DNA of 64,000 nt from Bacillus cereus ATCC 14579 (GTDB taxonomy: Bacteria > Bacillota > Bacilli > Bacillales > Bacillaceae_G): assembly GCF_000007825.1 (NCBI RefSeq), contig NC_004722.1:2148501-2212500 (forward strand). The letters are read 5' to 3'. The number at the start of each line of letters is the position of its first letter. The stretch's first letter is position 1. Positions 26,747-35,706 of this stretch are shown here, one piece after another. The notes beneath the pieces were generated by a model. That model was not told the origin of the DNA. It made no database searches and saw only the letters and a list, made by a program, of their open reading frames with translations. A program made the translations under genes and the position numbers.

Positions 26747-26853
26747 GTTTATCATACTATTTTATGAAACAAGTTAACTCTTTATATTGTGTTTTGTATA
26801 GAAATTTCTGATAATATATAAGTAGAACTTGAAAACAAAGGGGAGAAATAATC

Positions 26854-27390
26854 ATGAAACTAGTCGTTATTAACGGTACACCAAGAAAATTTGGTCGAAC
26901 TCGTGTGGTGGCAAAATATATTGCGGATCAATTTGAAGGGGAATTATATGATTTAGCAATTGAGGAGTTACCTTTATACAATGGAGAAGAGTCACAACGT
27001 GATTTAGAGGCAGTAAAAAAATTAAAAACGTTAGTGAAAGCTGCGGATGGGGTTGTATTATGTACACCAGAATATCATAATGCGATGAGCGGTGCGCTGA
27101 AAAACTCTTTAGATTACTTAAGTAGTAGTGAATTTATTCATAAACCAGTTGCATTGTTAGCGGTTGCTGGTGGCGGTAAAGGTGGAATAAATGCATTAAA
27201 CAGCATGCGAACGGTCGCTAGAGGTGTTTATGCAAATGCAATTCCAAAACAAGTTGTGCTTGATGGATTACATGTGCAAGATGGTGAACTTGGAGAAGAT
27301 GCAAAACCATTAATTCATGATGTAGTTAAAGAATTAAAAGCATATATGAGCGTATATAAAGAGGTGAAAAAACAACTAGGAGTGGAATGA
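26854..27390 (+). CDS. NADPH-dependent FMN reductase (azoreductase type)
   Basis: This 178-residue flavodoxin-like protein has the FMN-phosphate loop in INGTPRKFGRTR and the PEYH motif in CTPEYHNAMSGALKNSLDYL, as in the YhdA/chromate reductase family. It likely reduces quinones, azo compounds or chromate using NADPH. GGGGAG lies upstream of the ATG. An MFS pump gene begins one base after its stop codon, so the pair is translated together. Confidence 0.87.
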   Translation: MKLVVINGTPRKFGRTRVVAKYIADQFEGELYDLAIEELPLYNGEESQRDLEAVKKLKTLVKAADGVVLCTPEYHNAMSGALKNSLDYLSSSEFIHKPVALLAVAGGGKGGINALNSMRTVARGVYANAIPKQVVLDGLHVQDGELGEDAKPLIHDVVKELKAYMSVYKEVKKQLGVE

Positions 27391-27391
27391 T

Positions 27392-28621
27392 ATGTCCTCA
27401 CTTTATCATGATTCTCGCTTGTATTACATTCTAGGAGCCAATAGTCTATCTGCTATTGGTTCCGGAATTGTTATGATAACGATTCCTTGGCTGTTAATTA
27501 AAGAGAGTGGAGGAGAGACAACATTTGGTTATGTTTCTATCATTGCAACCCTCATTATGTTTTTATTAACACCATTCATTGGGCAAAGTATTGATCGTTT
27601 TTCAAGAAAATCTTTATTGCTATGTAACGAAGGAATCGGAATAGCCGTAATCGGAATAATGGTTATATGGGGATTTGCTGGGCAACCTTATCATTCTATT
27701 CACTATATTCTTATTTATATAGCCGGATCATTCTACTATTTATTGTTTTATCCTACAATATTTGCGTTCAACCAAGAGATATTTCAAGCAGAACATTATA
27801 AAAGTTTAAGTGGAACGATGGAAATACAAGGACAGTTAACACAAGTTATTTCTGGAGCGGCTGCGAGCTTCTTAATTGAAATTGTATCTTTGAAGTGGAT
27901 TTTGTTAGTAGACATGTTAACTTTTGCTGGAGCATTTTTTCTTTTCTTATGTATACCGTACGTAAAGAAAAAAGAAGTGAAAAGAAAAATAACATTTAAG
28001 AAGCAATTGTTTGAAGGAATTCACTTTATGAAAAAACGTCCTAAGCTCTTTTGGTTCTTACTGGCCACTTATATGCCGTTTATAGGTGTTATGATGGCAA
28101 ATTATTTAATACCAGTTTATATTTCGGATATACTTAAAGCCAATGCCTCTGTATACGCAATAGAGGGCACGATGTACGGTGTCGGAGCGGTTGTTGCAGG
28201 AATCTGTATTCCACTCATAATGAAATATGTAAAAACAGAAGTTTCAATCGTTATGACGATGTTCATTTATGTAATTTCAATTACCGCAATGATTATTGAA
28301 CCTTCCGTAATTTTCTTATATGGACTTGCAGTTTTTCATGCAGTTGGAAATGCGGGTACAAGAGTGGCGAGAAATGTATTGATGATGGAGGAAATTCCAA
28401 ACGAAGTAATGGGACGTGTAGACAGCTTATTTCGCCTAATTGGTACTGGAATACGAATTGTATTATTAATGCTGTTTACAGCGGGTGTATCTAAAGCCGG
28501 AGTAATGCTTCCGTTTTACGTATTAAGCTGCATATTGATCTTCTCATTAGGAATCGCTATTTATTATGTACTATCACAACGTAAAGTAGCGGCGAATGTT
28601 TCTAATAAATCAATCGTTTAA
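27392..28621 (+). CDS. Major facilitator superfamily transporter
   Basis: This 409-residue protein has twelve predicted helices. The loop 2-3 region FIGQSIDRFSRKSLLL is the MFS motif A variant of drug and enterobactin exporters (MFS_3 type). It probably exports a small compound, perhaps related to the flavin reductase that precedes it. The substrate is unknown. The start ATG overlaps the reductase's end region (TGATATG). Confidence 0.82.
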   Translation: MSSLYHDSRLYYILGANSLSAIGSGIVMITIPWLLIKESGGETTFGYVSIIATLIMFLLTPFIGQSIDRFSRKSLLLCNEGIGIAVIGIMVIWGFAGQPYHSIHYILIYIAGSFYYLLFYPTIFAFNQEIFQAEHYKSLSGTMEIQGQLTQVISGAAASFLIEIVSLKWILLVDMLTFAGAFFLFLCIPYVKKKEVKRKITFKKQLFEGIHFMKKRPKLFWFLLATYMPFIGVMMANYLIPVYISDILKANASVYAIEGTMYGVGAVVAGICIPLIMKYVKTEVSIVMTMFIYVISITAMIIEPSVIFLYGLAVFHAVGNAGTRVARNVLMMEEIPNEVMGRVDSLFRLIGTGIRIVLLMLFTAGVSKAGVMLPFYVLSCILIFSLGIAIYYVLSQRKVAANVSNKSIV

Positions 28622-28637
28622 AAAACACTTCTGCCGC

Positions 28638-28672
28638 CCTTTCTTTTTCTGTATAATAAAAAGAAAGGGAGT
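28638..28672 (+). promoter_or_regulatory. Hairpin before the YdcF-like gene
   Basis: CCCTTTCTTTTT pairs with AAAAAGAAAGGG. The loop holds TATAAT and the 3' arm holds the GGGAG ribosome site of the following gene. It may terminate the MFS transcript, serve as promoter, or hide the ribosome site in long transcripts. Confidence 0.4.
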
Positions 28673-28684
28673 GCAAACTTATTT

Positions 28685-29242
28685 ATGAACAAATGGATCT
28701 TTCTTATCATTTTATTATTACCGCCACTATACATCATTTATATGACGTTTAGAATGAACAAAGTTGCTCGTGAAAAGTTGAGCTATCACTCTCCGTACGT
28801 TCTTATACTGGGTGCAAAGTTATTTGGAGATAGACCGTCTTTATCTCTTCAAAATCGTTTGGATGTAGCGGTGGAGTATTTATTTTCCCATCCTGAAGCG
28901 AAAGTAATTGTTTCAGGTGGTCAAGGAGAAGATGAAGATATACCGGAAGCTCACAGCATGAGAAACTATTTAATGGTACACGGTATAGATGAGAGTCGTA
29001 TTTTAATAGAAGATCAATCTACAAATACGTATGAAAACTTAAAGTTTAGTATGGATTTATATAATGTGAAACATGCAGTAGTTGTAAGTAATACGTATCA
29101 TTTATATCGAACGAAAATAATTGCAAAGCGTTTAGGCATGAAGATGGAGGCACTAGCTGCTGAAACACCAATTCGTTCTAAGAGAAAAATGTATGTTCGC
29201 GAATATGCTGCTATTATGAAAACAATATTGTTCGACCGTTAG
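28685..29242 (+). CDS. YdcF/SanA/ElyC-family (DUF218) membrane-anchored protein
   Basis: The protein has 185 residues with an N-terminal membrane anchor (about 3-22). The DUF218 domain has YVLILGAKLFGDRPSLSLQNRLD, KVIVSGGQGEDE, ESRILIEDQSTNTYENLKF and VVVSNTYHLYRT. In E. coli, members of this family affect envelope integrity. The reaction is unknown. GGGAG lies 12 bases before the ATG. Confidence 0.82.
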   Translation: MNKWIFLIILLLPPLYIIYMTFRMNKVAREKLSYHSPYVLILGAKLFGDRPSLSLQNRLDVAVEYLFSHPEAKVIVSGGQGEDEDIPEAHSMRNYLMVHGIDESRILIEDQSTNTYENLKFSMDLYNVKHAVVVSNTYHLYRTKIIAKRLGMKMEALAAETPIRSKRKMYVREYAAIMKTILFDR

Positions 29243-29266
29243 AGCTCAAATGTGAGCTCTTTTTTA
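29241..29266 (+). terminator. Intrinsic terminator
   Basis: AGAGCTC / GAGCTCT stem with T6 tail. Confidence 0.75.
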
Positions 29267-29342
29267 ATTTAAAAGCGTATCATTTGAAATGAATGCCATA
29301 TTCCATCAAAATAAAGGAAACAACATTAAAGGAGTTGTATTT

Positions 29343-30290
29343 GTGATTCAATTTAATCATGTGTCAAAATCGTATGAAGATGGCACGAAAGCAGTGGATT
29401 CATTGCATTTAGAAATTAAAAAGGGAGAATTTTTTGTTCTCATCGGTCCGAGTGGATGCGGTAAAACAACGACAATGAAGATGATTAATCGTTTAATCGA
29501 AACGACTGAAGGATCGCTTTTAATCGATGGAAAAGATATTCAACAATATAATATAAATGAATTACGTTGGGATATAGGATACGTGTTGCAACAGATTGCT
29601 TTGTTTCCTCATATGACAATTGCTGAAAATATTGCAATTGTTCCTGAAATGAGGCAATGGAGCAAAAAAGAAATTAAAGCACGCGTCGATGAATTGTTAC
29701 ATATGGTTGGATTAGATCCGGGTATTTATCGAAATCGTATGCCTCATGAATTGTCAGGAAGACAAAAACAACGTGTCGGTGTCGTGCGAGCATTAGCTGC
29801 AAACCCGAAAATCGTTCTTATGGATGAACCATTTAGTGCGTTAGATCCATTAATTAAGGAACAGCTTCAGAAAGATATTGTACAGTTGCAAAAAAAGATT
29901 CAAAAAACAATCGTATTTGTAACACATGATATGCAAGAAGCATTATCACTTGGAGATCGCATTTGTATTATGAAAGAAGGAAAAGTTGTTCAACTAGATA
30001 CACCAGAAGGAATTATACATAATCCGAAAAATGAATTTGTAGAGGAGTTTATTGGAAATCGCGGACGAACTTGGTATCAGGGGAAAAGTATAGCAGATGT
30101 ATTGCCGCTTGATCAAAGTGTGCAATTAGAAGGGCAGGCGCTATCATTACATTCTTCTTTACAAAAAGCGTTAGTTCGTGTGCGTGATGAGGAGGTCGTT
30201 CCAGTTGAAAAAAACGGTCAATATATTGGAGCGTTAACAAGTCGTCATATTGTCAATTACATTGTTGAACAAATGAAGGAAAGAGGCTAA
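29343..30290 (+). CDS. ABC transporter ATPase, osmoprotectant/ergothioneine type
   Basis: This 315-residue OpuBA/OpuCA-like ATPase has Walker A GPSGCGKTT, the Q-loop LQQIALFPHMT, Walker B IVLMDEPFSALDP and the H-loop VFVTHDMQEA. The signature reads LSGRQKQR, where LSGGQ is the norm. A single CBS-like domain is at the C-terminus. I chose GTG 29343, which has AAAGGAG 8 bases upstream; a longer frame from 29289 has none. It is coupled to the downstream permease/binding-protein fusion. Confidence 0.88.
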   Translation: MIQFNHVSKSYEDGTKAVDSLHLEIKKGEFFVLIGPSGCGKTTTMKMINRLIETTEGSLLIDGKDIQQYNINELRWDIGYVLQQIALFPHMTIAENIAIVPEMRQWSKKEIKARVDELLHMVGLDPGIYRNRMPHELSGRQKQRVGVVRALAANPKIVLMDEPFSALDPLIKEQLQKDIVQLQKKIQKTIVFVTHDMQEALSLGDRICIMKEGKVVQLDTPEGIIHNPKNEFVEEFIGNRGRTWYQGKSIADVLPLDQSVQLEGQALSLHSSLQKALVRVRDEEVVPVEKNGQYIGALTSRHIVNYIVEQMKERG

Positions 30291-30293
30291 ACA

Positions 30294-31805
30294 GTGACTA
30301 ATTTTATACAAACGTTCCAAGAACGAAAAATAGAATTACTAACTGCATTAAGTGAGCATTTACAAATATCGCTTATTTCATTATTTTTTGCAGTAATTAT
30401 AGCGGTGCCACTTGGCATCTTATTAACAAGAAAAGAACGAATGGCTGAATTTATAATAGGAACTTCTGCAGTAATGCAGACAGTGCCATCACTTGCATTA
30501 CTCGGACTATTAATTCCATTAGTAGGAATCGGAAAACTTCCAGCGATTATCGCATTAGTTGTGTATGCACTATTACCTATTTTACGAAATACATATACAG
30601 GAATAAGGGAATTAGATGAATCTCTAATAGAAGCCGCGAAAGCTATGGGGATGAATAGTTGGAGAAGATTGTGGAAGGTAGAACTTCCTCTTGCATTGCC
30701 TATCATTATGGCCGGTATTCGTACAGCGATGGTATTAATTGTTGGAACGGCTACATTAGCAGCTCTCATTGGTGCTGGTGGGCTCGGTAAGCTTATACTA
30801 TTAGGTATAGATCGAAATGATCATGCACTTATCATTTTAGGGGCCGTACCAGCCGCGTTACTCGCTTTATTCTTTGATATAGTACTTCGCATACTTGAAC
30901 GACCGAAACGCTCTTCTAAGCGTGTTATATTGACGATATGTATTGTTTGTATAATGATTGCTTCTCCATTTCTTTGGAGTACAGAAAAGAAAGATATTGT
31001 TATTGCGGGCAAACTTGGATCAGAACCTGAAATTTTAATTCAAATGTATAAGCAGCTTATTGAACAAGATACAGATTTACACGTACAATTAAAACCAGGT
31101 CTTGGAAAAACAGCATTTGTATTTGAAGCGTTGAAATCAGGGGAAGTAGATATATATCCAGAATTTTCAGGAACAGCTTTATCTACTTTCGTGAAAGAAG
31201 AACCAAAGAGTACAAATCGTGATGAAGTATATGAGCAGGCTCGCATTGGAATGGAAAAGAAATATAATATGATTATGTTGAAGCCAATGGAGTATAACAA
31301 TACATATGCACTAGCTATGCCGAAAAAAATAGCAGATCAAAAGAATATAAATACAATTTCTGATTTAGGGAATGTTGCACAGGAAGCCAAAGTAGGATTT
31401 ACATTGGAATTTGCTGATCGTGAAGATGGTTATAAAGGAATGCAAAAATTATATAACTATAAGTTCTCGAATGTTAAAACGATGGAGCCGAAGCTGCGTT
31501 ATAGCGCAATTGAATCTGGAGATGTTAACGTAATTGATGCATATTCAACAGATAGTGAATTGGAGCAATACGGACTGAAAGTGCTGAAAGATGATAAAGG
31601 GTTATTCCCACCTTATCAAGGAGCACCATTATTAAGAAAAGAAACGTTACAGAAATATCCCGAACTTGAAAAGGTATTAAATAAATTATCTGGAAAGATT
31701 ACAGATGAAGAAATGCGAAAAATGAATTATGAAGTTAACGTAAATGGTAAAAGTAGTGAAGAAGTCGCAAAACAATTTTTACAAAAAGAGAAGTTACTTC
31801 GTTAA
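30294..31805 (+). CDS. Fused permease and substrate-binding protein (OpuF/EgtU type)
   Basis: The protein has 503 residues. Residues 1-210 form the BPD_transp_1 permease with the EAA loop IEAAKAMGMNSWRRLWKVELP. A last helix (about 208-224) leads to an OpuAC-type binding domain (about 232-500) that includes KPGLGKTAFVFEALKSGEVD and DIYPEFSGTAL. The fusion is known from osmoprotectant system OpuF of bacilli and the ergothioneine importer EgtU; which ligand applies cannot be decided here. GTG 30294 is 3 bases after the ATPase stop. Confidence 0.87.
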   Translation: MTNFIQTFQERKIELLTALSEHLQISLISLFFAVIIAVPLGILLTRKERMAEFIIGTSAVMQTVPSLALLGLLIPLVGIGKLPAIIALVVYALLPILRNTYTGIRELDESLIEAAKAMGMNSWRRLWKVELPLALPIIMAGIRTAMVLIVGTATLAALIGAGGLGKLILLGIDRNDHALIILGAVPAALLALFFDIVLRILERPKRSSKRVILTICIVCIMIASPFLWSTEKKDIVIAGKLGSEPEILIQMYKQLIEQDTDLHVQLKPGLGKTAFVFEALKSGEVDIYPEFSGTALSTFVKEEPKSTNRDEVYEQARIGMEKKYNMIMLKPMEYNNTYALAMPKKIADQKNINTISDLGNVAQEAKVGFTLEFADREDGYKGMQKLYNYKFSNVKTMEPKLRYSAIESGDVNVIDAYSTDSELEQYGLKVLKDDKGLFPPYQGAPLLRKETLQKYPELEKVLNKLSGKITDEEMRKMNYEVNVNGKSSEEVAKQFLQKEKLLR

Positions 31806-31836
31806 ATTTACAAGAAATATACAAATTTATATGTTT

Positions 31837-31871
31837 GAAATGACCGTTCATTACAAAATGAGCGGTTTTTT
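31837..31871 (+). terminator. Intrinsic terminator
   Basis: ACCGTTCATT / AATGAGCGGT stem (G-U pair) followed by T7. Confidence 0.75.
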
Positions 31872-32018
31872 TGTGCATACTTATACATTTTTTCAAAAAA
31901 GTATTCCATTTTTGCTCATTTTCTTTTAGAATAAGTAATGTTTTCCTGAAAAAATATAAGAGAAACGTCTATTAGAGAAAAAGGTGACTTTAATAGTTGA
32001 ACGAACATAACACCTAGA

Positions 32019-33446
32019 ATGACAGATGGGGTGGTACAAATAGAAAAGAAGTTAGGATTTTTTCCATTAATCGCATTAGTAGTTGGAACAATGGTTGGTG
32101 GCGGTGTTTTTAGTTTACCGCATGATTTAGCAGTAGGAGCAAACAGTGGTGCAATAATAATTGGCTGGTGTATTACAGCGATGGGAATGATTCCACTTGC
32201 GCTCGTATATCAAACGTTAGCAAGACAAAAACCGGAACTTGAAGGTGGAATTTATAGTTATGCACGTGCTGGTTTCGGTGAATATATTGGATTTAATAGT
32301 GCTTGGGGATATTGGCTAGCAGGAATCTTAGGTAATGTCGCAACAATTATGTTACTGTTTAGTACATTAGGTTATTTCTTTCCAATTTTCAAAGGAGGAA
32401 ATAATGTTGCGTCTATCGTTGGGGCATCACTTTTATTATGGACACTTCATTTTTTAATTTTATTTGGAATCCGTGAAGCTTCTATTATGAATGTGATCGC
32501 AACAATAGGGAAGTTAGTTCCAATCGTTTTATTTATTGTTGTAATGGTAACAGCCTTTCGCTGGGACACATTTACACATGATTTTTGGGGAGAAGGAACG
32601 ATCTCACTTTCCGCTATACTTGGTCAAGTGAAAAATACAATGCTTGTAACACTTTGGGTTTTCATTGGAGTTGAAGGAGCGGTTGTATTATCTGGAAGAG
32701 CGAAGAATAGTCGAGATGTTGGTAAGGCAACAGTATTGGGACTTATTTTAGTAATGTCCATTTATATTTTAATTTCTGTCCTGTCAATGGGAGCTATGAC
32801 AAGAGGCGAACTTTCTGTGTTAGAAACTCCGTCCATGGGACATGTATTAGAGCACGTTGTTGGTCCATGGGGTGCAGTTGCGATTAACATCGGATTAGTT
32901 GCTTCACTTGTCGGTACATTAATTGGCTGGTTTTTACTTGTTTCTGAAATTTCTCATGTAGCAGGAAAAGATGGCGTATTTCCGAAAGTCTTTACGAAAA
33001 CAAATAAGAAGCAAACACCGCACATGGCATTATGGATTTCAAATGGTGTTGCCCAAATTATATTTATCATCGTTTTGTTTTCGGAATCAACATATCAAAT
33101 TATGTATTTCATTGCATCAACATCAATTTTATTACCATATTTATTATCAGCGTTATTCCAATTTAAATTAGTCATTACAAACGAACTAAAAGACGCTAAA
33201 TTAAAAAATGGAGCGTTAGCTTTAATTGCTTCTATTTACTCTGTATGGCTTCTTTATGCAGCTGGTTTAAAGAATTTACTACTCGTTTCAATTGTGTATG
33301 GAATTGGAATTATTGTTTACACGTTTGCAAGAAAAGAACAAGGGAACCGTTGCTTTGTAGGTGCAGAGAAGTATGTGATGTGGGCAATTATTGTTGCGGC
33401 TATCACATCAATATATATGTTATTAACTGGAAATATAAAAATGTAA
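32019..33446 (+). CDS. Amino-acid permease, arginine/ornithine antiporter (ArcD-like) type
   Basis: This 475-residue APC-superfamily transporter has 12-13 helices. It contains the family's helix 1 break VVGTMVGGGVFSLP, LARQKPELEGGIYSYARAGFGEY, and FIGVEGAVVLSGRAKNSRDVGKAT. The basic amino acid/polyamine antiporter subfamily is indicated; no arc genes are adjacent, so the substrate (arginine, lysine or ornithine) is open. The start at ATG 32019 has only a weak ribosome site; a GTG a few codons in is an alternative. Confidence 0.82.
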   Translation: MTDGVVQIEKKLGFFPLIALVVGTMVGGGVFSLPHDLAVGANSGAIIIGWCITAMGMIPLALVYQTLARQKPELEGGIYSYARAGFGEYIGFNSAWGYWLAGILGNVATIMLLFSTLGYFFPIFKGGNNVASIVGASLLLWTLHFLILFGIREASIMNVIATIGKLVPIVLFIVVMVTAFRWDTFTHDFWGEGTISLSAILGQVKNTMLVTLWVFIGVEGAVVLSGRAKNSRDVGKATVLGLILVMSIYILISVLSMGAMTRGELSVLETPSMGHVLEHVVGPWGAVAINIGLVASLVGTLIGWFLLVSEISHVAGKDGVFPKVFTKTNKKQTPHMALWISNGVAQIIFIIVLFSESTYQIMYFIASTSILLPYLLSALFQFKLVITNELKDAKLKNGALALIASIYSVWLLYAAGLKNLLLVSIVYGIGIIVYTFARKEQGNRCFVGAEKYVMWAIIVAAITSIYMLLTGNIKM

Positions 33447-33476
33447 AAAGTCCTTTTCATTTAAAGGGCTTTTTTC
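33446..33476 (+). terminator. Intrinsic terminator
   Basis: AAAGTCCTTT / AAAGGGCTTT stem followed by T-run. Confidence 0.75.
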
Positions 33477-33523
33477 TTTGTTTAGAGAATATTTACTACA
33501 TAAGATATTCAGGAGGGATGAGA

Positions 33524-33784
33524 ATGGAAGAAAAAGAACAGTTGTCTAGAATAATTGATTTAGCTAGTGAGTTAAGGAAAGTATTAGTGCAAGAATCTTT
33601 TTTTAATCATCATCCTGAACTAAGAGGAGTCATTGAAAATTTAGCAAGTTCTGTTGAAAATTTGGCGGAATTACAAATAAGTAAAGATGAAAACGCTGAA
33701 GATCGATTACGTTACGTACTTGCGAAAATGAAAATTGCTCATAATGCAATTTTACAAGAGAAAAAAGCATTTCCTTCTCATTAA
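33524..33784 (+). CDS. Small helical protein, unknown function
   Basis: This 86-residue, mostly helical, charged protein has no signal or membrane segment. ATG 33524 lies 6 bases after AGGAGGG, a near-perfect ribosome site; upstream in-frame codons overlap the permease gene and were excluded. It has its own terminator (33802-33828). The family is not recognised. It stands immediately before the McrBC-like pair but is separated by that terminator. Confidence 0.7.
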   Translation: MEEKEQLSRIIDLASELRKVLVQESFFNHHPELRGVIENLASSVENLAELQISKDENAEDRLRYVLAKMKIAHNAILQEKKAFPSH

Positions 33785-33801
33785 TATAAGTTTTTATTTT
33801 G

Positions 33802-33828
33802 AACCTGGCGGATAACGTCAGGTTTTTT
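33802..33828 (+). terminator. Intrinsic terminator
   Basis: AACCTGGCG / CGTCAGGTT stem, then T-run. Confidence 0.75.
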
Positions 33829-33889
33829 ATTTCTAGTTTTTCGTTTCTTTCATACACTAAGAATAGTATGAAAAAAGAAGGTGACTAAG

Positions 33890-34114
33890 GTGAAATTACA
33901 TAAAGCTCTTCAGCCAAGTTTTATAAAACGAATGTACTATATGAGATTTTTAGGGAAATTTACAAAAGCTGAGAAAGAGAAGAGTGGAGAGAATTTCTTT
34001 GTACACTGCTTATCGCCAATACCATTCACTTTACAGGAACAATTTACAAATGAACCATATGTATTTGAAGGGTTATGTAGCAATAAAAAGAATGAAAAAA
34101 CTTTTCGGAATTAA
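33890..34114 (+). pseudogene. N-terminal part of the McrB-like ATPase gene, cut off by a frameshift
   Basis: GTG 33890 has AGAAGG 8 bases upstream and opens a 74-codon frame (MKLHKALQPSFIKRMYYMRF...). The frame stops at 34112. The -1 frame is open from 34096, overlaps this end, and runs straight into the ATPase at 34144. The switch point is the A6 run 34095-34100 (gAAAAAAc): one more A would join the two parts into one protein of about 605 residues. I therefore read it as the 5' part of one gene, split by a mutation, a sequencing error or slippage. Confidence 0.6.
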
Positions 34115-34143
34115 AGAAGAGGAAATTAGAAAAGCAATTAGTA

Positions 34144-35706
34144 ATGTTTCGTCTTTATTATGAAAGAGGAAATGTATACGTGGAGTTAATATGTACAGAA
34201 GAACCGAAAGAAATAGCAAGCAGCTATAAAATGATTCCGGCACCTAAAGTTACAAATCATAAAAAAAGAGAATCTTTAGAGCGAAAACTTAGCAACGGTT
34301 ATTTATCATTTCTTATGCCAAAATTTCCGAAAGACTTTGAGCCTCCCGAATTATTGTGGCACGATGGAAGACTGTACGGAAACATATCCCTAAAGTCATC
34401 AATTAGCTCAATCGCCTATTTTGAACAGAAACGTGAATGTAAATATATAAACTGCAGTGACTGGACGAAGTATGTAGAAATAGCGGTAGAAGATCAATTA
34501 TATTTTGTAAGTGATTATGTATATGAGCAATTAAAAAAACGAATGCATGAAGAAGGTAAGCTAGTTGAAGTAGAGGATATAAAAATACAAAAAGATGAAT
34601 GGGAATGGGATGAGCGTGAATCGTCCTTTTTACAGTATGTACAAAGTATGGTGCATAATAAAGGGTTATATTTGGATGAAACGGATATTTATAATTTCCA
34701 TATAAGTGTAAAAACAAATATGTTAACGATTCTTGGTGGTATACCGGGCGTTGGGAAATCACGTTTTGTGCAAACTTATGCAGAAGCATTAGGGTTACAG
34801 TATGGGGAAGAGTTGGTTTGGATTCCAATTTCGCCATCGTATCAAGAACCACATGATTTACTTGGTTACCTTCATCCAAATGGTACTTTTATTGAATCTG
34901 AAGCGAAGTTAGTTAGGACGTTAATGAAGGCGAAAGAAAATCCAAATCAACTGTATATAATCGTTTTTGATGAAATGAACATGTCTCATATTGAGCATTG
35001 GTTTACTCCGTTTCTATCTGTTCTTGAACTTGAAACAAAAAATCGTATTTTAAACTTGTATGAGGGTGTACAGGACATAGAGAATTCAATTCCATCAACA
35101 ATTGAAATTGGAGAAAATATTATATTTGTAGGTACTGTAAATTTTGATGAAACAACGAAAGAGCTCTCTGATCGATTATTAGACCGAACGAACCTAATAA
35201 CGTTACAGAAAATTCCGTTTTGTGAGATGGGCATGGAACAGGGGAAAGTCGTATTACATCCACCTTTGAAAGTAACGGCTGGAGAATTTCGGATAAATTG
35301 GATGAGAAATAAAGCGATGATTGAAGTGTTTTCTGAAGAAGAATTAGAGCTATTAGATAAGTTGCATGTCGTATTGTCATCACATGACGCGTCTAAGGGA
35401 ATTTCTTTCCGATGTGCAAATGCAATTGCGACTTATTTGCAAAACATACCGTTTCAAAATAACCATACCTATATGATTAGTAGAGAAGAGGGGTTTGATT
35501 TACAAATAAAGCAGCGTGTATTGACGAAAATCAGAGGGACCGAAATGATGGTTGGGCCTTTACTTTCTGAAGAAGCAAAAAGGGGGGCGACCTTAGTACC
35601 TCTTTTGCAATCTACACTTGCAAACAGAGTATCTACATTTGAACACTCTTTAGCATATATACGAGAAAAACGTAGAGAACTGGAGTTGTATGGATATGCA
35701 AAATGA
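34144..35706 (+). CDS. McrB-like AAA+ ATPase (main part of the split gene)
   Basis: The frame codes for 520 residues from ATG 34144, but this ATG has no ribosome site and the frame is open back to 34096. That supports fusion with the preceding fragment. Residues 1-165 are an N-terminal region of unknown fold. The AAA+ domain has Walker A GGIPGVGKS (about 198-206), Walker B IIVFDEMN (272-279) and GTVNFDETTKELSDRLLDR (330-348), the McrB-type sensor and arginine-finger segment (classic McrB has MNTADRS). It should power the nuclease encoded next, which overlaps its end by 17 bases. The pair resembles type IV, modification-dependent restriction systems. Confidence 0.82.
   Translation: MFRLYYERGNVYVELICTEEPKEIASSYKMIPAPKVTNHKKRESLERKLSNGYLSFLMPKFPKDFEPPELLWHDGRLYGNISLKSSISSIAYFEQKRECKYINCSDWTKYVEIAVEDQLYFVSDYVYEQLKKRMHEEGKLVEVEDIKIQKDEWEWDERESSFLQYVQSMVHNKGLYLDETDIYNFHISVKTNMLTILGGIPGVGKSRFVQTYAEALGLQYGEELVWIPISPSYQEPHDLLGYLHPNGTFIESEAKLVRTLMKAKENPNQLYIIVFDEMNMSHIEHWFTPFLSVLELETKNRILNLYEGVQDIENSIPSTIEIGENIIFVGTVNFDETTKELSDRLLDRTNLITLQKIPFCEMGMEQGKVVLHPPLKVTAGEFRINWMRNKAMIEVFSEEELELLDKLHVVLSSHDASKGISFRCANAIATYLQNIPFQNNHTYMISREEGFDLQIKQRVLTKIRGTEMMVGPLLSEEAKRGATLVPLLQSTLANRVSTFEHSLAYIREKRRELELYGYAK

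Noticed and set aside
34095..34101. Classical programmed -1 frameshift heptamer A-AAA-AAC
   Set aside because: The zero-frame codons are GAA AAA ACT, so the heptamer is out of register; no clear stimulatory stem was seen. Slippage on the A run remains possible but unproven.
34092..34162. Plus-strand mini-frame MKKLFGIKEEEIRKAISNV as a separate small gene
   Set aside because: It lies in the third frame across the split ATPase gene and lacks a ribosome site; the -1 fusion explains the region better.
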